From NCBI RefSeq assembly GCF_900172275.1, contig NZ_FWFT01000002.1, forward strand, positions 558,001 through 622,000: a DNA stretch of 64,000 nt. The letters run 5' to 3'. Under the pieces are notes generated by a model. That model had not been told where the DNA came from. It did not search any database and was given only the letters and a program-made list of their open reading frames with translations. Position numbers and translations under genes: made by a program. Numbering within the stretch: position 1 is the stretch's first letter; each line of letters opens with the position of its first letter. This DNA is from Pseudooctadecabacter jejudonensis. Lineage in GTDB: Bacteria > Pseudomonadota > Alphaproteobacteria > Rhodobacterales > Rhodobacteraceae. Below are positions 46,654 to 55,383 of the stretch, one piece after another.

Positions 46654-47852
46654 GCGGTCTGATGTTCTTCGCTATCGTCTTAATTGGTCTGTTGATCGGG
46701 GCCTACGTCTTCCGGTTGGGCGGGCAAGCTGTCACAGGCAACGCGCCCAAGTTCCGCGATATGAGTTTTGGGGAGGCGTTCGGCTTCGTCTTTGGCGCGG
46801 CCCTTTTGGTTTGGGCGCTTTACTACTATTTCCAGCCCAAGGTTCTGGACACCGGTGTTCCAAATGCGGGCGTGGTCTTCTTCCGTTGGGCGGTGCAAGG
46901 CTTTATCATCGCGGCCATCGCTGCGTTTGTGTTCCGCTTTTTGGGGCGAATGGTTGGCACCGAAGGCACCAAAAAGCTGTTTCGGTCCATGCCGCTGACT
47001 GCTGCTTTCGGGATCCTCGTGATTATAATCTATGCTGTCGTCGCCGTTTTTGCCGGTGTGATTGCGCCTTATGGTCAGGCTGAAATCCTGGGTGCGGCCA
47101 ACGTTATGGCCGGTGGTGACCCGGCGCTGGGCGGCAACCCTGATTATCCGCTGGGCACGGATCAGATCGGCCGCGACATCCTCAGCCGTCTGATTTTTGG
47201 CGCGCAGAATACGGTGGGCATCGCGTTCATCACCACCTGTCTGGCGTTCTTCATTGGCGGGTCGCTCGGTTTTCTTGCGGCGACGTTACAGGGATGGCTG
47301 GATCAACTGCTGTCGCGTGGCGTCGATGTGCTGATGGCCATTCCATCGCTGATCTTCGCCCTGCTGTTGATGACGATTGCCAGCGTTTGGGCCAATGAAT
47401 TGGGCATCCCGCTGACGATCTTCATGGTGCTGATCATCGCCGTGATCGACAGCACGCGCGTCTACCGTCTGGCCCGCGCCGTGGGCCTGAACATCGTCGT
47501 CATGGATTATATCGAGGCCGCCAAGCTGCGCGGTGAGGGGCTTGGTTATCTGGTGTTCAAGGAAATCCTACCAAACGCCATGGCGCCGCTGCTGGCAGAA
47601 TTTGGCCTGCGCTTTTGCTTTGTGTTCCTTACGATTGCGGCCTTGTCGTTTCTGGGTGTGGGTATTCAGCCGCCTTTGGCCGACTGGGGCACCATGGTCC
47701 GTGACCTTGCCCCGTTCATCAACTTTGCGGCGTTCGCGCCGACCGCAGCTGTCACGCCGCTTTTGGCAGCGGGTGCCATCGCGTTGCTGACCGTGGCTGT
47801 GAACTTCGTGGTCGACTGGATGTTGCACAAATCATCGGGGCTAAAAGAATGA
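46650..47852 (+). CDS. Peptide/oligopeptide ABC importer permease 2 (DppC/OppC-like)
   Basis: A 400-residue permease, longer than the usual 300, because of about 115 extra N-terminal residues with three hydrophobic segments. The common part follows: PLGTDQIGRDILSRLIFGAQNT, LMAIPSLIFALLLM, EAAKLRGEGLGYLVFKEILPNAMAPLLAEF (the EAA loop) and FLGVGIQPPLADWGTMV. The ATG overlaps the first permease stop by 4 bases, and the ATPase start overlaps its own end by 4. Confidence 0.9.
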   Translation: MSGLMFFAIVLIGLLIGAYVFRLGGQAVTGNAPKFRDMSFGEAFGFVFGAALLVWALYYYFQPKVLDTGVPNAGVVFFRWAVQGFIIAAIAAFVFRFLGRMVGTEGTKKLFRSMPLTAAFGILVIIIYAVVAVFAGVIAPYGQAEILGAANVMAGGDPALGGNPDYPLGTDQIGRDILSRLIFGAQNTVGIAFITTCLAFFIGGSLGFLAATLQGWLDQLLSRGVDVLMAIPSLIFALLLMTIASVWANELGIPLTIFMVLIIAVIDSTRVYRLARAVGLNIVVMDYIEAAKLRGEGLGYLVFKEILPNAMAPLLAEFGLRFCFVFLTIAALSFLGVGIQPPLADWGTMVRDLAPFINFAAFAPTAAVTPLLAAGAIALLTVAVNFVVDWMLHKSSGLKE

Positions 47853-49492
47853 GCCGTTTGCTAACCATCAAGGGCCTCAAGATTGAAGGGCGGTCAGATG
47901 AGACGTGGAACCCGATCATCAATGGCGTCGATCTTGAACTGAACAAGGGTGAGGTATTGGGCCTCATTGGGGAATCCGGTGCGGGCAAATCAACCATTGG
48001 TCTGGCATCGATGGGCTACACCCGCGACGGGGTCCGCATTTCAGACGGCACTGTGGAGTTTGATGGGATTGATCTTGTCAAAGCCTCCGCTGCGACAAAA
48101 CGCAGTTTGTTGGGCAAACGGATCGCTTACGTGGCGCAGTCTGCTGCGGCGTCCTTCAACCCCGCGCATAAGTTGATTGATCAGCACACGGAGGGGCCCA
48201 CACAACATAACGTCGCGGGTCGGTCTGAAAGCGTGCAGGACGGGATTGAGCTTTACCGTAAATTGCGTCTGCCAAACCCCGACGAAATCGGGTTTCGCTA
48301 CCCGCATCAGGTCTCCGGTGGCCAGCTGCAGCGCGCAATGACGGCAATGGCCATGTCGTGCCGCCCGGATCTGATCATCTTTGATGAGCCGACAACAGCG
48401 CTCGATGTGACCACGCAGATCGAAGTCCTCGCCGCGATCCGTGAGATTGTTGAGGAGTTTGACACCGCCGCGATCTATATCACCCATGACCTTGCCGTGG
48501 TGGCGCAGATGGCCGACAAGATCAAAGTGCTGCTGCGCGGCGATGAGGTCGAAGAGGCCGACACGCGGACCATGTTGTCCGCGCCGAAAGAGGATTACAC
48601 CAAATCGCTTTGGGCGGTCCGTGAATTTCAGCGCCCCCAGCAACCCTCGCCCCCTGCGGATGCGACGCCGGTGGTGTCCGTGCGCAACATCACCGCCGCC
48701 TATGGCACGACAGACGTTTTGCATGATGTCAGTTTTGACATCCACGCAGGTCGTACAGTGGCCGTGGTGGGTGAATCTGGGTCCGGCAAATCCACGACGG
48801 CACGTTGCATCACGGGTCTTTTGCCACCGCGAATGGGTGAAATTGCATTCGATGGCAAAGTTCTGCCCGCCGATTACCGCAAGCGCACCAAGGATCAGTT
48901 GCGTCAGGCGCAGATGATTTACCAAATGGCCGACACTGCGCTGAACCCGCGCAAAACGATTGGTGAGATTATCGGTCGCCCTGTGCAGTTCTACGGTGGC
49001 CTCACTGGGGCGAAGCGACGCGAACGCGTCAATGAGCTCCTCGATCAGATCGAGTTGGAGCCGTCACAATATTATAATCGCCTCCCCTCTGAGCTGTCGG
49101 GCGGTCAGAAACAACGTGTCGGGATCGCGCGGGCTTTGGCGGCCGATCCCAAGTTTATCATTTGCGATGAGGTCACATCGGCCCTCGATCAGTTGGTCGC
49201 CGAAGGCATCCTGCGGCTATTGGCCGATCTTCAGGACAATTTGGGCCTCTCGTATATGTTTATCACCCACGATCTGGCGACGGTAAAATCCATCGCAGAT
49301 GAGGTCGTGGTGATGAAGGATGGCAAAGTGGTGGAGCAAGGTCCAAAGACCGAGATGTTTACGCCACCACATCATGCCTACACAGATTTGCTTCTCAGTT
49401 CGGTTCCAGAAATGGACCCGGATTGGCTGTCAGATCTGTTGAAAGAACGGGGCGTGGACAACATCGGTGATGCCGCTGTTGATAAAATGTGA
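47849..49492 (+). CDS. ABC importer ATPase with two fused nucleotide-binding domains (DppDF-like)
   Basis: A 547-residue fusion of the usual D and F subunits. Domain 1 has Walker A GESGAGKST (about 41-49), VSGGQLQRAM and Walker B LIIFDEPTTALD; domain 2 has GESGSGKST (about 307-315), LSGGQKQRVGIARALAA and FIICDEVTSALD. Both look active. The C-terminal peptide-transporter tail (HHAYTDLLLSSVPEMD) is typical. It would energise the two permeases. Confidence 0.92.
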   Translation: MSRLLTIKGLKIEGRSDETWNPIINGVDLELNKGEVLGLIGESGAGKSTIGLASMGYTRDGVRISDGTVEFDGIDLVKASAATKRSLLGKRIAYVAQSAAASFNPAHKLIDQHTEGPTQHNVAGRSESVQDGIELYRKLRLPNPDEIGFRYPHQVSGGQLQRAMTAMAMSCRPDLIIFDEPTTALDVTTQIEVLAAIREIVEEFDTAAIYITHDLAVVAQMADKIKVLLRGDEVEEADTRTMLSAPKEDYTKSLWAVREFQRPQQPSPPADATPVVSVRNITAAYGTTDVLHDVSFDIHAGRTVAVVGESGSGKSTTARCITGLLPPRMGEIAFDGKVLPADYRKRTKDQLRQAQMIYQMADTALNPRKTIGEIIGRPVQFYGGLTGAKRRERVNELLDQIELEPSQYYNRLPSELSGGQKQRVGIARALAADPKFIICDEVTSALDQLVAEGILRLLADLQDNLGLSYMFITHDLATVKSIADEVVVMKDGKVVEQGPKTEMFTPPHHAYTDLLLSSVPEMDPDWLSDLLKERGVDNIGDAAVDKM

Positions 49493-49549
49493 CCGAATCA
49501 GCGTAGAGTAAGCGTCATACAAAGAAGAAAACTTCAGGGAGACTAACAC

Positions 49550-51100
49550 ATGTATGGAATTAGCAGACGTGGATTGCTTCAGACCGGTGCAGCCGCCGGT
49601 GTTCTGGCAGCAACCGGAATGCCCCTTCGCGCCCAAACGCGCGGCGGTAAACTGACGGCGGGTCTGGGTGGTGCAAACACATCCGACAGCTGGGATGCGC
49701 GGACACACTCCGACATTTTCATGATCGCGGCATGCCACGGCACCGTGTTCGATTGCTTGACAGAAGTGGCGGCCGACGGGTCCTTGCAGGGCGAATTGGC
49801 CGAAAGCTGGGAGGCTTCTGCAGACGCCAAAACCTGGACGTTCACTTTGCGCTCTGGCGTTACGTTCCACAACGGCAAGCCATTTGGCGCGGACGACGTA
49901 ATTGAATCGCTGCAGATGCATGTGGGCGAAGATTCCAAGTCCGCCGCGAAGCCAATCGTCGAAGCCATCTCCGAGATGAACAAGCTGTCTGACACTCAAG
50001 TGGAATTCGTTCTTGCCTCCGGCAACGCTGACTTCCCCTATCTGATGTCCGACTATCACATCGTCATGTATCCAGCTGGTCAGATCGAAGAGGCCATCGC
50101 ACAGGGTATCGGTACGGGTCTGTATCAGGTTCAGTCCTTCGATCCCGGTGTGCGCATGACGGCGACACGCTATGCTGACCACTACAAAGGTGACAGCGCT
50201 GGCTTCTTTGATGAGATCGAATACATCGCCATCAACGACAACACCGCCCGTATGAACGCGCTGATGACCGGTCAGGTGGACACGATCAACCGGATCGACT
50301 TCAAAACCGAAAGCCTGCTGCGCGCTAACCCTGCGCTGCGCATTCAGGAAGTGACCGGTAACCAGCATTACTCCATGCCGATGCTGACTGACGTGTCGCC
50401 TTACGACAACGTCAATGTCCGTAAGGCGCTGAAGTACGGCATCGACCGTCAGGAACTGGTCGACAAGATCCTGCTGGGTCACGGTGCGATCGGCAACGAT
50501 ACACCAATCGGGCCTGCAAACCAGTACTACCACGCTGAGATGGAACAGTTGGAATACGATCCCGATCAGGCGAAATTCTACCTGCAGCAGGCCGGCATGG
50601 ACAGCCTCGACATCGAATTCTCCGCATCCAATGCGGCGTTCGAAGGTGCGGTTGATGCGGGTCAGTTGTTCCAGGCCTCCGCTGCGGCGGCGGGCATCAA
50701 CATCAACGTGGTGCAGGAACCAGCTGATGGTTACTGGTCCAACGTTTGGCTGAACAAGCCGTTCTGCGCCTGCTACTGGTCTGGCCGTGCGACAGAAGAC
50801 TGGATGTTCTCCACCGCCTATGAGGCCGGTGTGCCTTGGAACGACAGCCAGTGGGACAGCGATGACAGCGCCCGTTTCCAGGAATTGCTGTTGGCCGCAC
50901 GTGCAGAACTCGACACGGACGTACGCCAGAGCCAGTACTTCGAAATGCAGCAAATCCTGCGCGACGAAGGCGGCGTGCTGATCCCAATGTTCGCCAACTA
51001 CGTTCAGGCTGTGAACAACCGGATCTACAGCCCTGACACTGTTGGTAACCTCTGGCAGATGGACAACGCCCGCATGGCGGAGCGTTGGTCCGTGGCGTAA
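49550..51100 (+). CDS. Periplasmic substrate-binding protein of the ABC importer
   Basis: A 516-residue family 5 (peptide, nickel, opine) solute-binding protein. The N-terminus ISRRGLLQTGAAAGVLAATG is a twin-arginine (Tat) signal with cleavage probably near LRA-QT. The mature part has LAESWEASADAKTWTFTLRSGVTFHNGKPFGADDV, LTDVSPYDNVNVRKALKYGIDRQELVDKILLGHG and YDPDQAKFYLQQAG. Ribosome site AGGGAG. It is the last gene of the operon and is followed by a terminator. Placing the binding protein last is unusual for Opp/Dpp. Confidence 0.92.
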   Translation: MYGISRRGLLQTGAAAGVLAATGMPLRAQTRGGKLTAGLGGANTSDSWDARTHSDIFMIAACHGTVFDCLTEVAADGSLQGELAESWEASADAKTWTFTLRSGVTFHNGKPFGADDVIESLQMHVGEDSKSAAKPIVEAISEMNKLSDTQVEFVLASGNADFPYLMSDYHIVMYPAGQIEEAIAQGIGTGLYQVQSFDPGVRMTATRYADHYKGDSAGFFDEIEYIAINDNTARMNALMTGQVDTINRIDFKTESLLRANPALRIQEVTGNQHYSMPMLTDVSPYDNVNVRKALKYGIDRQELVDKILLGHGAIGNDTPIGPANQYYHAEMEQLEYDPDQAKFYLQQAGMDSLDIEFSASNAAFEGAVDAGQLFQASAAAAGININVVQEPADGYWSNVWLNKPFCACYWSGRATEDWMFSTAYEAGVPWNDSQWDSDDSARFQELLLAARAELDTDVRQSQYFEMQQILRDEGGVLIPMFANYVQAVNNRIYSPDTVGNLWQMDNARMAERWSVA

Positions 51101-51123
51101 GCCAGAGCGACACCAGACAAACG

Positions 51124-51153
51124 AAAGCCCCGCCCGTTTGGCGGGGCTTTTTT
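51124..51153. terminator. Bidirectional intrinsic terminator
   Basis: AAAGCCCCGCC, loop CGTTT, GGCGGGGCTTT with T-run on the plus strand and A-run on the left. It ends the importer operon on plus and AI-2E gene on minus. Confidence 0.9.
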
Positions 51154-51156
51154 ACG

Positions 51157-52227
51157 TCAGGCCTTTTGTTCGGAATCGTCCGATAGAAAAACGGCTACTT
51201 TGTTCAAGCTTGGCACATTATCTGCCACAGCCTTGATGATGACCAAGAACGGCACGGCGATGATGATGCCCGGCACGCCCCAAAGCCAGCCCCAGACGAA
51301 GACTGTCAAAATCACCGAAACAGCGTTGATCTTCATGCGGCGCCCAACCAGCGAAGGCGTCACAAACTGTCCCTCAATGCTGCTGAGGGTCATGTAAATC
51401 ACGGGCGCCAAGGCCGCATGGGCAAGCGTATCAAACTGGATGATTGCAATCGCAAACACGGCAATTGATCCAAGCACCGCCCCCAAAAAGGGGATGAAGT
51501 TCAACAAAAACGCGATGATGCCCCAGATCCATGCGTTGTTTAGGCCCAAGGCCCACAGGCTAAGCCCGACGCAAAGACCAAGGCCTGCGTTGATGGCCGT
51601 GATGGCAAGCAGGTATCGGGATATCCCTTTTTCCACATCATGGATCGCGCCAATCGCGGCGTGTCGCTGTTCTGCCGTATCTGCCATCCGTGACAGCTTG
51701 CGCACGATCAGATCGTTTGAGGCAAGGAAGAACAGGGCCAGGACCAGAGAGATCGCCATCGTCGTGGCCACCGTCGCAACACCAGATGCCGCAGACGTAA
51801 GAAACTGGGGTTGATCCACAGCCACCCGCTGAACGGGCTGATCGCCCTCGGTGGCTTCTTCAGCGATATCCTCGACTTGTTCGGCGACGTCGCGAACGGC
51901 CTCTACACTCGATGACAGTCCGGATATCTTGGCGCGGATTTCGGCCTCCAGCTGTGGTAGATCCGTCAACCAATTCGACACCGGCGCCGCAACAAGCACA
52001 ACGACCAGCGACAGGGCCGTGCCAAGGCTTATGACAATCGCAAAGGCAGACACTGCCTGAGGGATTCTGTTTCGGGTCAAAAGCCGCACCAATGGGCTGA
52101 AGGTCAGCGCAATAATGATCCCAATCATGATCGGCAAAACCAGTTCTCGGGTGAAGTAAACGGCGGCAAAGATATGAAGCAACAACAGGCAGATCAGAAC
52201 GCTTTTGATGGTTCTCAAGTTGTGCAC
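51157..52227 (-). CDS. AI-2E family transporter
   Basis: A 356-residue membrane protein with about seven to eight hydrophobic segments, an early LVLPIMIGIIIALTFSPLVRLL, a periplasmic loop near 95-150 and the later GIIAFLLNFIPFLGAVLG and PSLVGRRMKINAVSVI motifs of the family (PF01594). Members include TqsA-like and sodium/proton antiporter-like proteins; the substrate is unknown. It starts with GTG; AAAGGA is 8 bases upstream. Confidence 0.9.
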   Translation of the reverse strand: MHNLRTIKSVLICLLLLHIFAAVYFTRELVLPIMIGIIIALTFSPLVRLLTRNRIPQAVSAFAIVISLGTALSLVVVLVAAPVSNWLTDLPQLEAEIRAKISGLSSSVEAVRDVAEQVEDIAEEATEGDQPVQRVAVDQPQFLTSAASGVATVATTMAISLVLALFFLASNDLIVRKLSRMADTAEQRHAAIGAIHDVEKGISRYLLAITAINAGLGLCVGLSLWALGLNNAWIWGIIAFLLNFIPFLGAVLGSIAVFAIAIIQFDTLAHAALAPVIYMTLSSIEGQFVTPSLVGRRMKINAVSVILTVFVWGWLWGVPGIIIAVPFLVIIKAVADNVPSLNKVAVFLSDDSEQKA

Positions 52228-52374
52228 GGTTCATCCTTTCCTGATCTGGCGTAAACACGCGATAGGGTCGTTTGGTTCCGATCAGCGGGCCGCATCGACT
52301 GTCTCAGAGAGGCGTGTATTTCGCCCCCCCTTGCGTCTTGGCCCACGGTTGCGTATACGATGCCCAACAGCGGC

Positions 52375-52397
52375 GCTTCGGCCTCCACCCCCGAAGC
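52375..52397 (+). other. Stem-loop before the rimP leader terminator
   Basis: GCTTCGG (52375-52381) and CCGAAGC (52391-52397) pair around a 9-base loop, 16 bases before the terminator stem. Two adjacent hairpins of this kind are found in attenuators. Confidence 0.45.
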
Positions 52398-52412
52398 CCA
52401 CCGGATACGATA

Positions 52413-52435
52413 ACGGGCCGCGGGCCCGTTTTTTT
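52413..52435 (+). terminator. Intrinsic terminator in the leader of rimP
   Basis: ACGGGCC (52413-52419), three-base loop GCG, GGCCCGT (52423-52429) and a run of seven T, 32 bases before the rimP ATG. No plus-strand gene lies upstream for it to end, so it may control rimP-nusA-ylxR-infB. Confidence 0.8.
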
Positions 52436-52467
52436 GTGCCCGCCGCCCAGACCAGACAGAGGACAGC

Positions 52468-53061
52468 ATGTCAGACCTGATCGCCCGCGCGGCCATGGAT
52501 CGCCGCATCACTGAAATCATCACCCCCGTCATCGAAGACATGGGGTATGAGGTCGTGCGCGTGCGTCTGATGACGGGCAAGGAATCGATCTTGCAGATCA
52601 TGGCCCAGAAACCTGATGGCACGATTGAGGTCGACGATTGCGCGCAGATCAGCACGGCGGTGTCTGCGGTTTTGGATGTGGAAGACCCGATCTTGGACGC
52701 CTACACGCTTGAGGTCAGCAGCCCCGGTATCGATCGGCCCCTGACGCGGCTGAAGGATTTTGACCAATGGGACGGGTTTGAGGCCAAGATCGAAACCGAA
52801 CAGCTGATCGATGGCCGCCGTCGGTTCAAAGGCACATTGCAAGGCACCGAAGGGTCCGAAGTTCTGATCGAGATCGAAGAGAACGGTGAACCGATTACCA
52901 TCGGTTTGCAGTTTGACTGGTTGACCGATGCGAAACTTGTTCTGACGGATGAGTTGATCCGCGATGTTTTGCGCGGCCGTAAGGACGCAGGCCAGATCGA
53001 CGAGACACAATTTGACGAAGTTGAGACCGTGTTGGACGGCTCGGAAGAGGAGAAAGACTGA
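52468..53061 (+). CDS. rimP: Ribosome maturation factor RimP
   Basis: Needed for 30S subunit maturation. The 197-residue protein has [12 protein letters not shown], the [15 protein letters not shown] segment and the conserved [20 protein letters not shown] (about 74-93), then an SH3-like C-terminal domain. An extra 40-residue acidic tail ends EEEKD. It begins the classic rimP-nusA-ylxR-infB operon, the stop overlapping the nusA ATG by one base. Confidence 0.96.
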   Translation: MSDLIARAAMDRRITEIITPVIEDMGYEVVRVRLMTGKESILQIMAQKPDGTIEVDDCAQISTAVSAVLDVEDPILDAYTLEVSSPGIDRPLTRLKDFDQWDGFEAKIETEQLIDGRRRFKGTLQGTEGSEVLIEIEENGEPITIGLQFDWLTDAKLVLTDELIRDVLRGRKDAGQIDETQFDEVETVLDGSEEEKD

Positions 53062-54728
53062 TGGCGATTACATCTGCCAACCAGCTTGAACTGCTGCAAA
53101 CCGCTGAGGCCGTGGCCCGCGAGAAGATGATCGACCCAGGTTTGGTTGTCGAAGCTATGGAAGAAAGCCTCGCCCGGGCGGCAAAGTCCCGCTACGGCGC
53201 TGAGATGGATATCCGTGTCCACATTGACCGTAAAACCGGTCGTGCCACGTTTACCCGCGTGCGGTCTGTCGTCGACCCCGAAGAGTTGGAAAACTATCAG
53301 GCGGAGTTCACGCCTGAGCAGGCGAAGCCCTATTTCGAACCCACGAAGGCCGGATCCCAATGGATGCGCGAAGACACCGAAATCATGGATTTCGCTGGTG
53401 GCCCGCAGATTGGTGATCGATTTGAAGAGGTCGTACCGCCTGTCGAAATGGGTCGGATTGCCGCGCAATCGGCCAAGCAAGTGATCTTGCAAAAGGTCCG
53501 CGAGGCCGAGCGTGACAAGCAGTACGAAGATTTCAAAGACCGCGCCGGCACTATCATCAACGCGCAGGTCAAACGCGAGGAATATGGCAACGTCATCGTT
53601 GACGTAGGCACGGGTGAGGCCATCCTGCGTCGCAACGAAAAGATCGGCCGCGAAAGCTATCGCCCGAACGATCGGATCCGGTGTTTCATCAAGGACGTGC
53701 GCCGCGAACAGCGCGGCCCTCAGATTTTCTTGAGCCGGACCGCACCTGAATTCATGGCAGAGCTGTTCAAGATGGAAGTGCCAGAGATTTACGAAGGCAT
53801 CATTGAGATCAAATCCGTAGCACGTGATCCCGGTTCGCGCGCGAAGATTGCCGTGATTTCCTATGACAATTCCATCGACCCCGTGGGTGCCTGCGTTGGT
53901 ATGCGCGGCAGCCGTGTGCAGGCCGTCGTGAATGAATTGCAGGGCGAAAAGATCGACATCATCCCATGGAACGAAGATATGCCGACGTTCCTTGTGAACG
54001 CGCTGCAGCCCGCCGAGGTCTCCAAGGTTGTTTTCGACGAAGACGCTGAGCGGATCGAAGTTGTCGTGCCCGAAGAGCAGCTGAGCCTCGCCATCGGTCG
54101 TCGTGGTCAAAACGTGCGTTTGGCGTCTCAGCTGACCGGCCTCGATATCGATATCCTCACCGAAGAGGAAGAATCGAAGCGCCGTCAGGCCGAATTTGAG
54201 GTGCGCACCAAGCTGTTTATGGAAACGCTCGATCTGGATGAATTCTTCGCCCAGTTGCTGGTGTCGGAAGGGTTCACCAACCTTGAAGAAGTCGCCTACG
54301 TCGAGGTGGACGAGCTGTTGGTCATCGATGGTGTCGACGAAGACACCGCCGCCGAATTGCAGGCCCGTGCCCGTGACGTGATCGAAGCCCAGAACGCCAA
54401 GGCGCTTGAGAACGCCCGTGCCTTGGGTGTCGAAGACAGCCTGGTTGCATTTGAGGGGCTGACACCCCAAATGATTGAAGCACTGGCCAACGATGGTGTT
54501 ATGACCCTCGAAGATTTCGCGACCTGCGCGGATTGGGAACTGGCCGGTGGATGGACCGTTGTTGATGGTGAACGCACCAAAGACGATGGATCGTTGGAAC
54601 CGTTTGATATCAGCCTTGAGGAAGCACAGGACATGATTATGACCGCGCGTGTGATGCTGGGTTGGGTCGACCCCGATGATCTGGTGTCCGACGACGCGCC
54701 CGCCGACGAAGAGGAGCAGGAGGCCTGA
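53061..54728 (+). CDS. nusA: Transcription elongation/termination factor NusA
   Basis: Binds RNA polymerase and RNA. The 555-residue protein has the N-terminal domain (1-125), S1 domain (about 135-200; GNVIVDVGTGEAILRR), two KH domains with GMRGSRVQAVVNEL and GRRGQNVRLASQL, and acidic C-terminal repeats (about 365-500). The final tail (VMLGWVDPDDL) is typical of Alphaproteobacteria. It is followed by a perfect hairpin over its stop codon. Confidence 0.96.
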   Translation: MAITSANQLELLQTAEAVAREKMIDPGLVVEAMEESLARAAKSRYGAEMDIRVHIDRKTGRATFTRVRSVVDPEELENYQAEFTPEQAKPYFEPTKAGSQWMREDTEIMDFAGGPQIGDRFEEVVPPVEMGRIAAQSAKQVILQKVREAERDKQYEDFKDRAGTIINAQVKREEYGNVIVDVGTGEAILRRNEKIGRESYRPNDRIRCFIKDVRREQRGPQIFLSRTAPEFMAELFKMEVPEIYEGIIEIKSVARDPGSRAKIAVISYDNSIDPVGACVGMRGSRVQAVVNELQGEKIDIIPWNEDMPTFLVNALQPAEVSKVVFDEDAERIEVVVPEEQLSLAIGRRGQNVRLASQLTGLDIDILTEEEESKRRQAEFEVRTKLFMETLDLDEFFAQLLVSEGFTNLEEVAYVEVDELLVIDGVDEDTAAELQARARDVIEAQNAKALENARALGVEDSLVAFEGLTPQMIEALANDGVMTLEDFATCADWELAGGWTVVDGERTKDDGSLEPFDISLEEAQDMIMTARVMLGWVDPDDLVSDDAPADEEEQEA

Positions 54729-54740
54729 TCTCAGGCCTCC
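54719..54740. repeat. Perfect 10-base inverted repeat over the nusA stop codon
   Basis: GGAGGCCTGA, TC, TCAGGCCTCC. The TGA of nusA is in the left arm. There is no T-run, so it is not an intrinsic terminator. RNA folding here could affect stability or coupling of the next gene. Confidence 0.8.
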
Positions 54741-54750
54741 GGGTAACCTG

Positions 54751-55383
54751 ATGGGTCGCGGCGGGCGAACCAAGGACCGTGATGTCCCCGAACGCCGGTG
54801 CATTGTCACCGGTGAGGTCAGCCCCAAGGCGGGGCTGATCCGCTTTGTGGTCGGGCCGGATGGCACAGTGGTGCCAGACGTTTTGGAAAAACTACCCGGA
54901 CGCGGTATGTGGGTCACAGCGACACGTGACGCGTTGGCCAAAGCCGGTAAGGGACAGTTTTCACGGTCCGCCAAGGCGGCAGTGACGGTGCCGGATGGTT
55001 TGGCCGACGAGGTTGAACGGCAGTTGGCGCGCCGTGTCGTGGACTTGATCGCGTTGGCCCGCAAAGCCGGGTTGGCGGTCTGCGGGTTTGAAAAGGTCAA
55101 AGGCTGGCTGGCAGGGGGCGCGCGTGTGCGGGCCCTGATGCAGGCCTCTGACGGGTCGGAACGCGGAAAGACGAAGCTGTGGACGCCTGAGGGCGCACGT
55201 TATTTTGGATGCCTGACTGCACAAGAGTTGGGTTTGGCATTCGGGCGGGAGACTGTGATACATGGGGCGCTTGCCTCTGGTGGACTCAGCGACCGTGTTG
55301 TAAAGGAAGCCTCAAAGCTGAGAAGCATGCGAGAGATAATCGACGGTGAGGGCACCGTCGGGAAGGATAGTAAAGCTACATGA
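54751..55383 (+). CDS. ylxR: YlxR-domain RNA-binding protein with L7Ae-like domain (DUF448)
   Basis: A 210-residue fusion. The N-terminal YlxR domain (about 15-80) has the signature [13 protein letters not shown] and [13 protein letters not shown]. The C-terminal part (about 100-175) has the L7Ae/YlxQ-like [16 protein letters not shown]. coli lacks it, but Alphaproteobacteria carry it between nusA and infB. The start ATG at 54751 has only a weak GGGTAA before it. It overlaps infB by 4 bases. Confidence 0.92.
   Translation: MGRGGRTKDRDVPERRCIVTGEVSPKAGLIRFVVGPDGTVVPDVLEKLPGRGMWVTATRDALAKAGKGQFSRSAKAAVTVPDGLADEVERQLARRVVDLIALARKAGLAVCGFEKVKGWLAGGARVRALMQASDGSERGKTKLWTPEGARYFGCLTAQELGLAFGRETVIHGALASGGLSDRVVKEASKLRSMREIIDGEGTVGKDSKAT

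Noticed and set aside
52701-55100. Very long minus-strand open frame opposite rimP and nusA
   Set aside because: It mirrors strongly biased coding on plus, has no recognisable domain, and the plus genes are unquestionable. The same holds for long frames opposite infB, secA, maeB and the binding protein gene.
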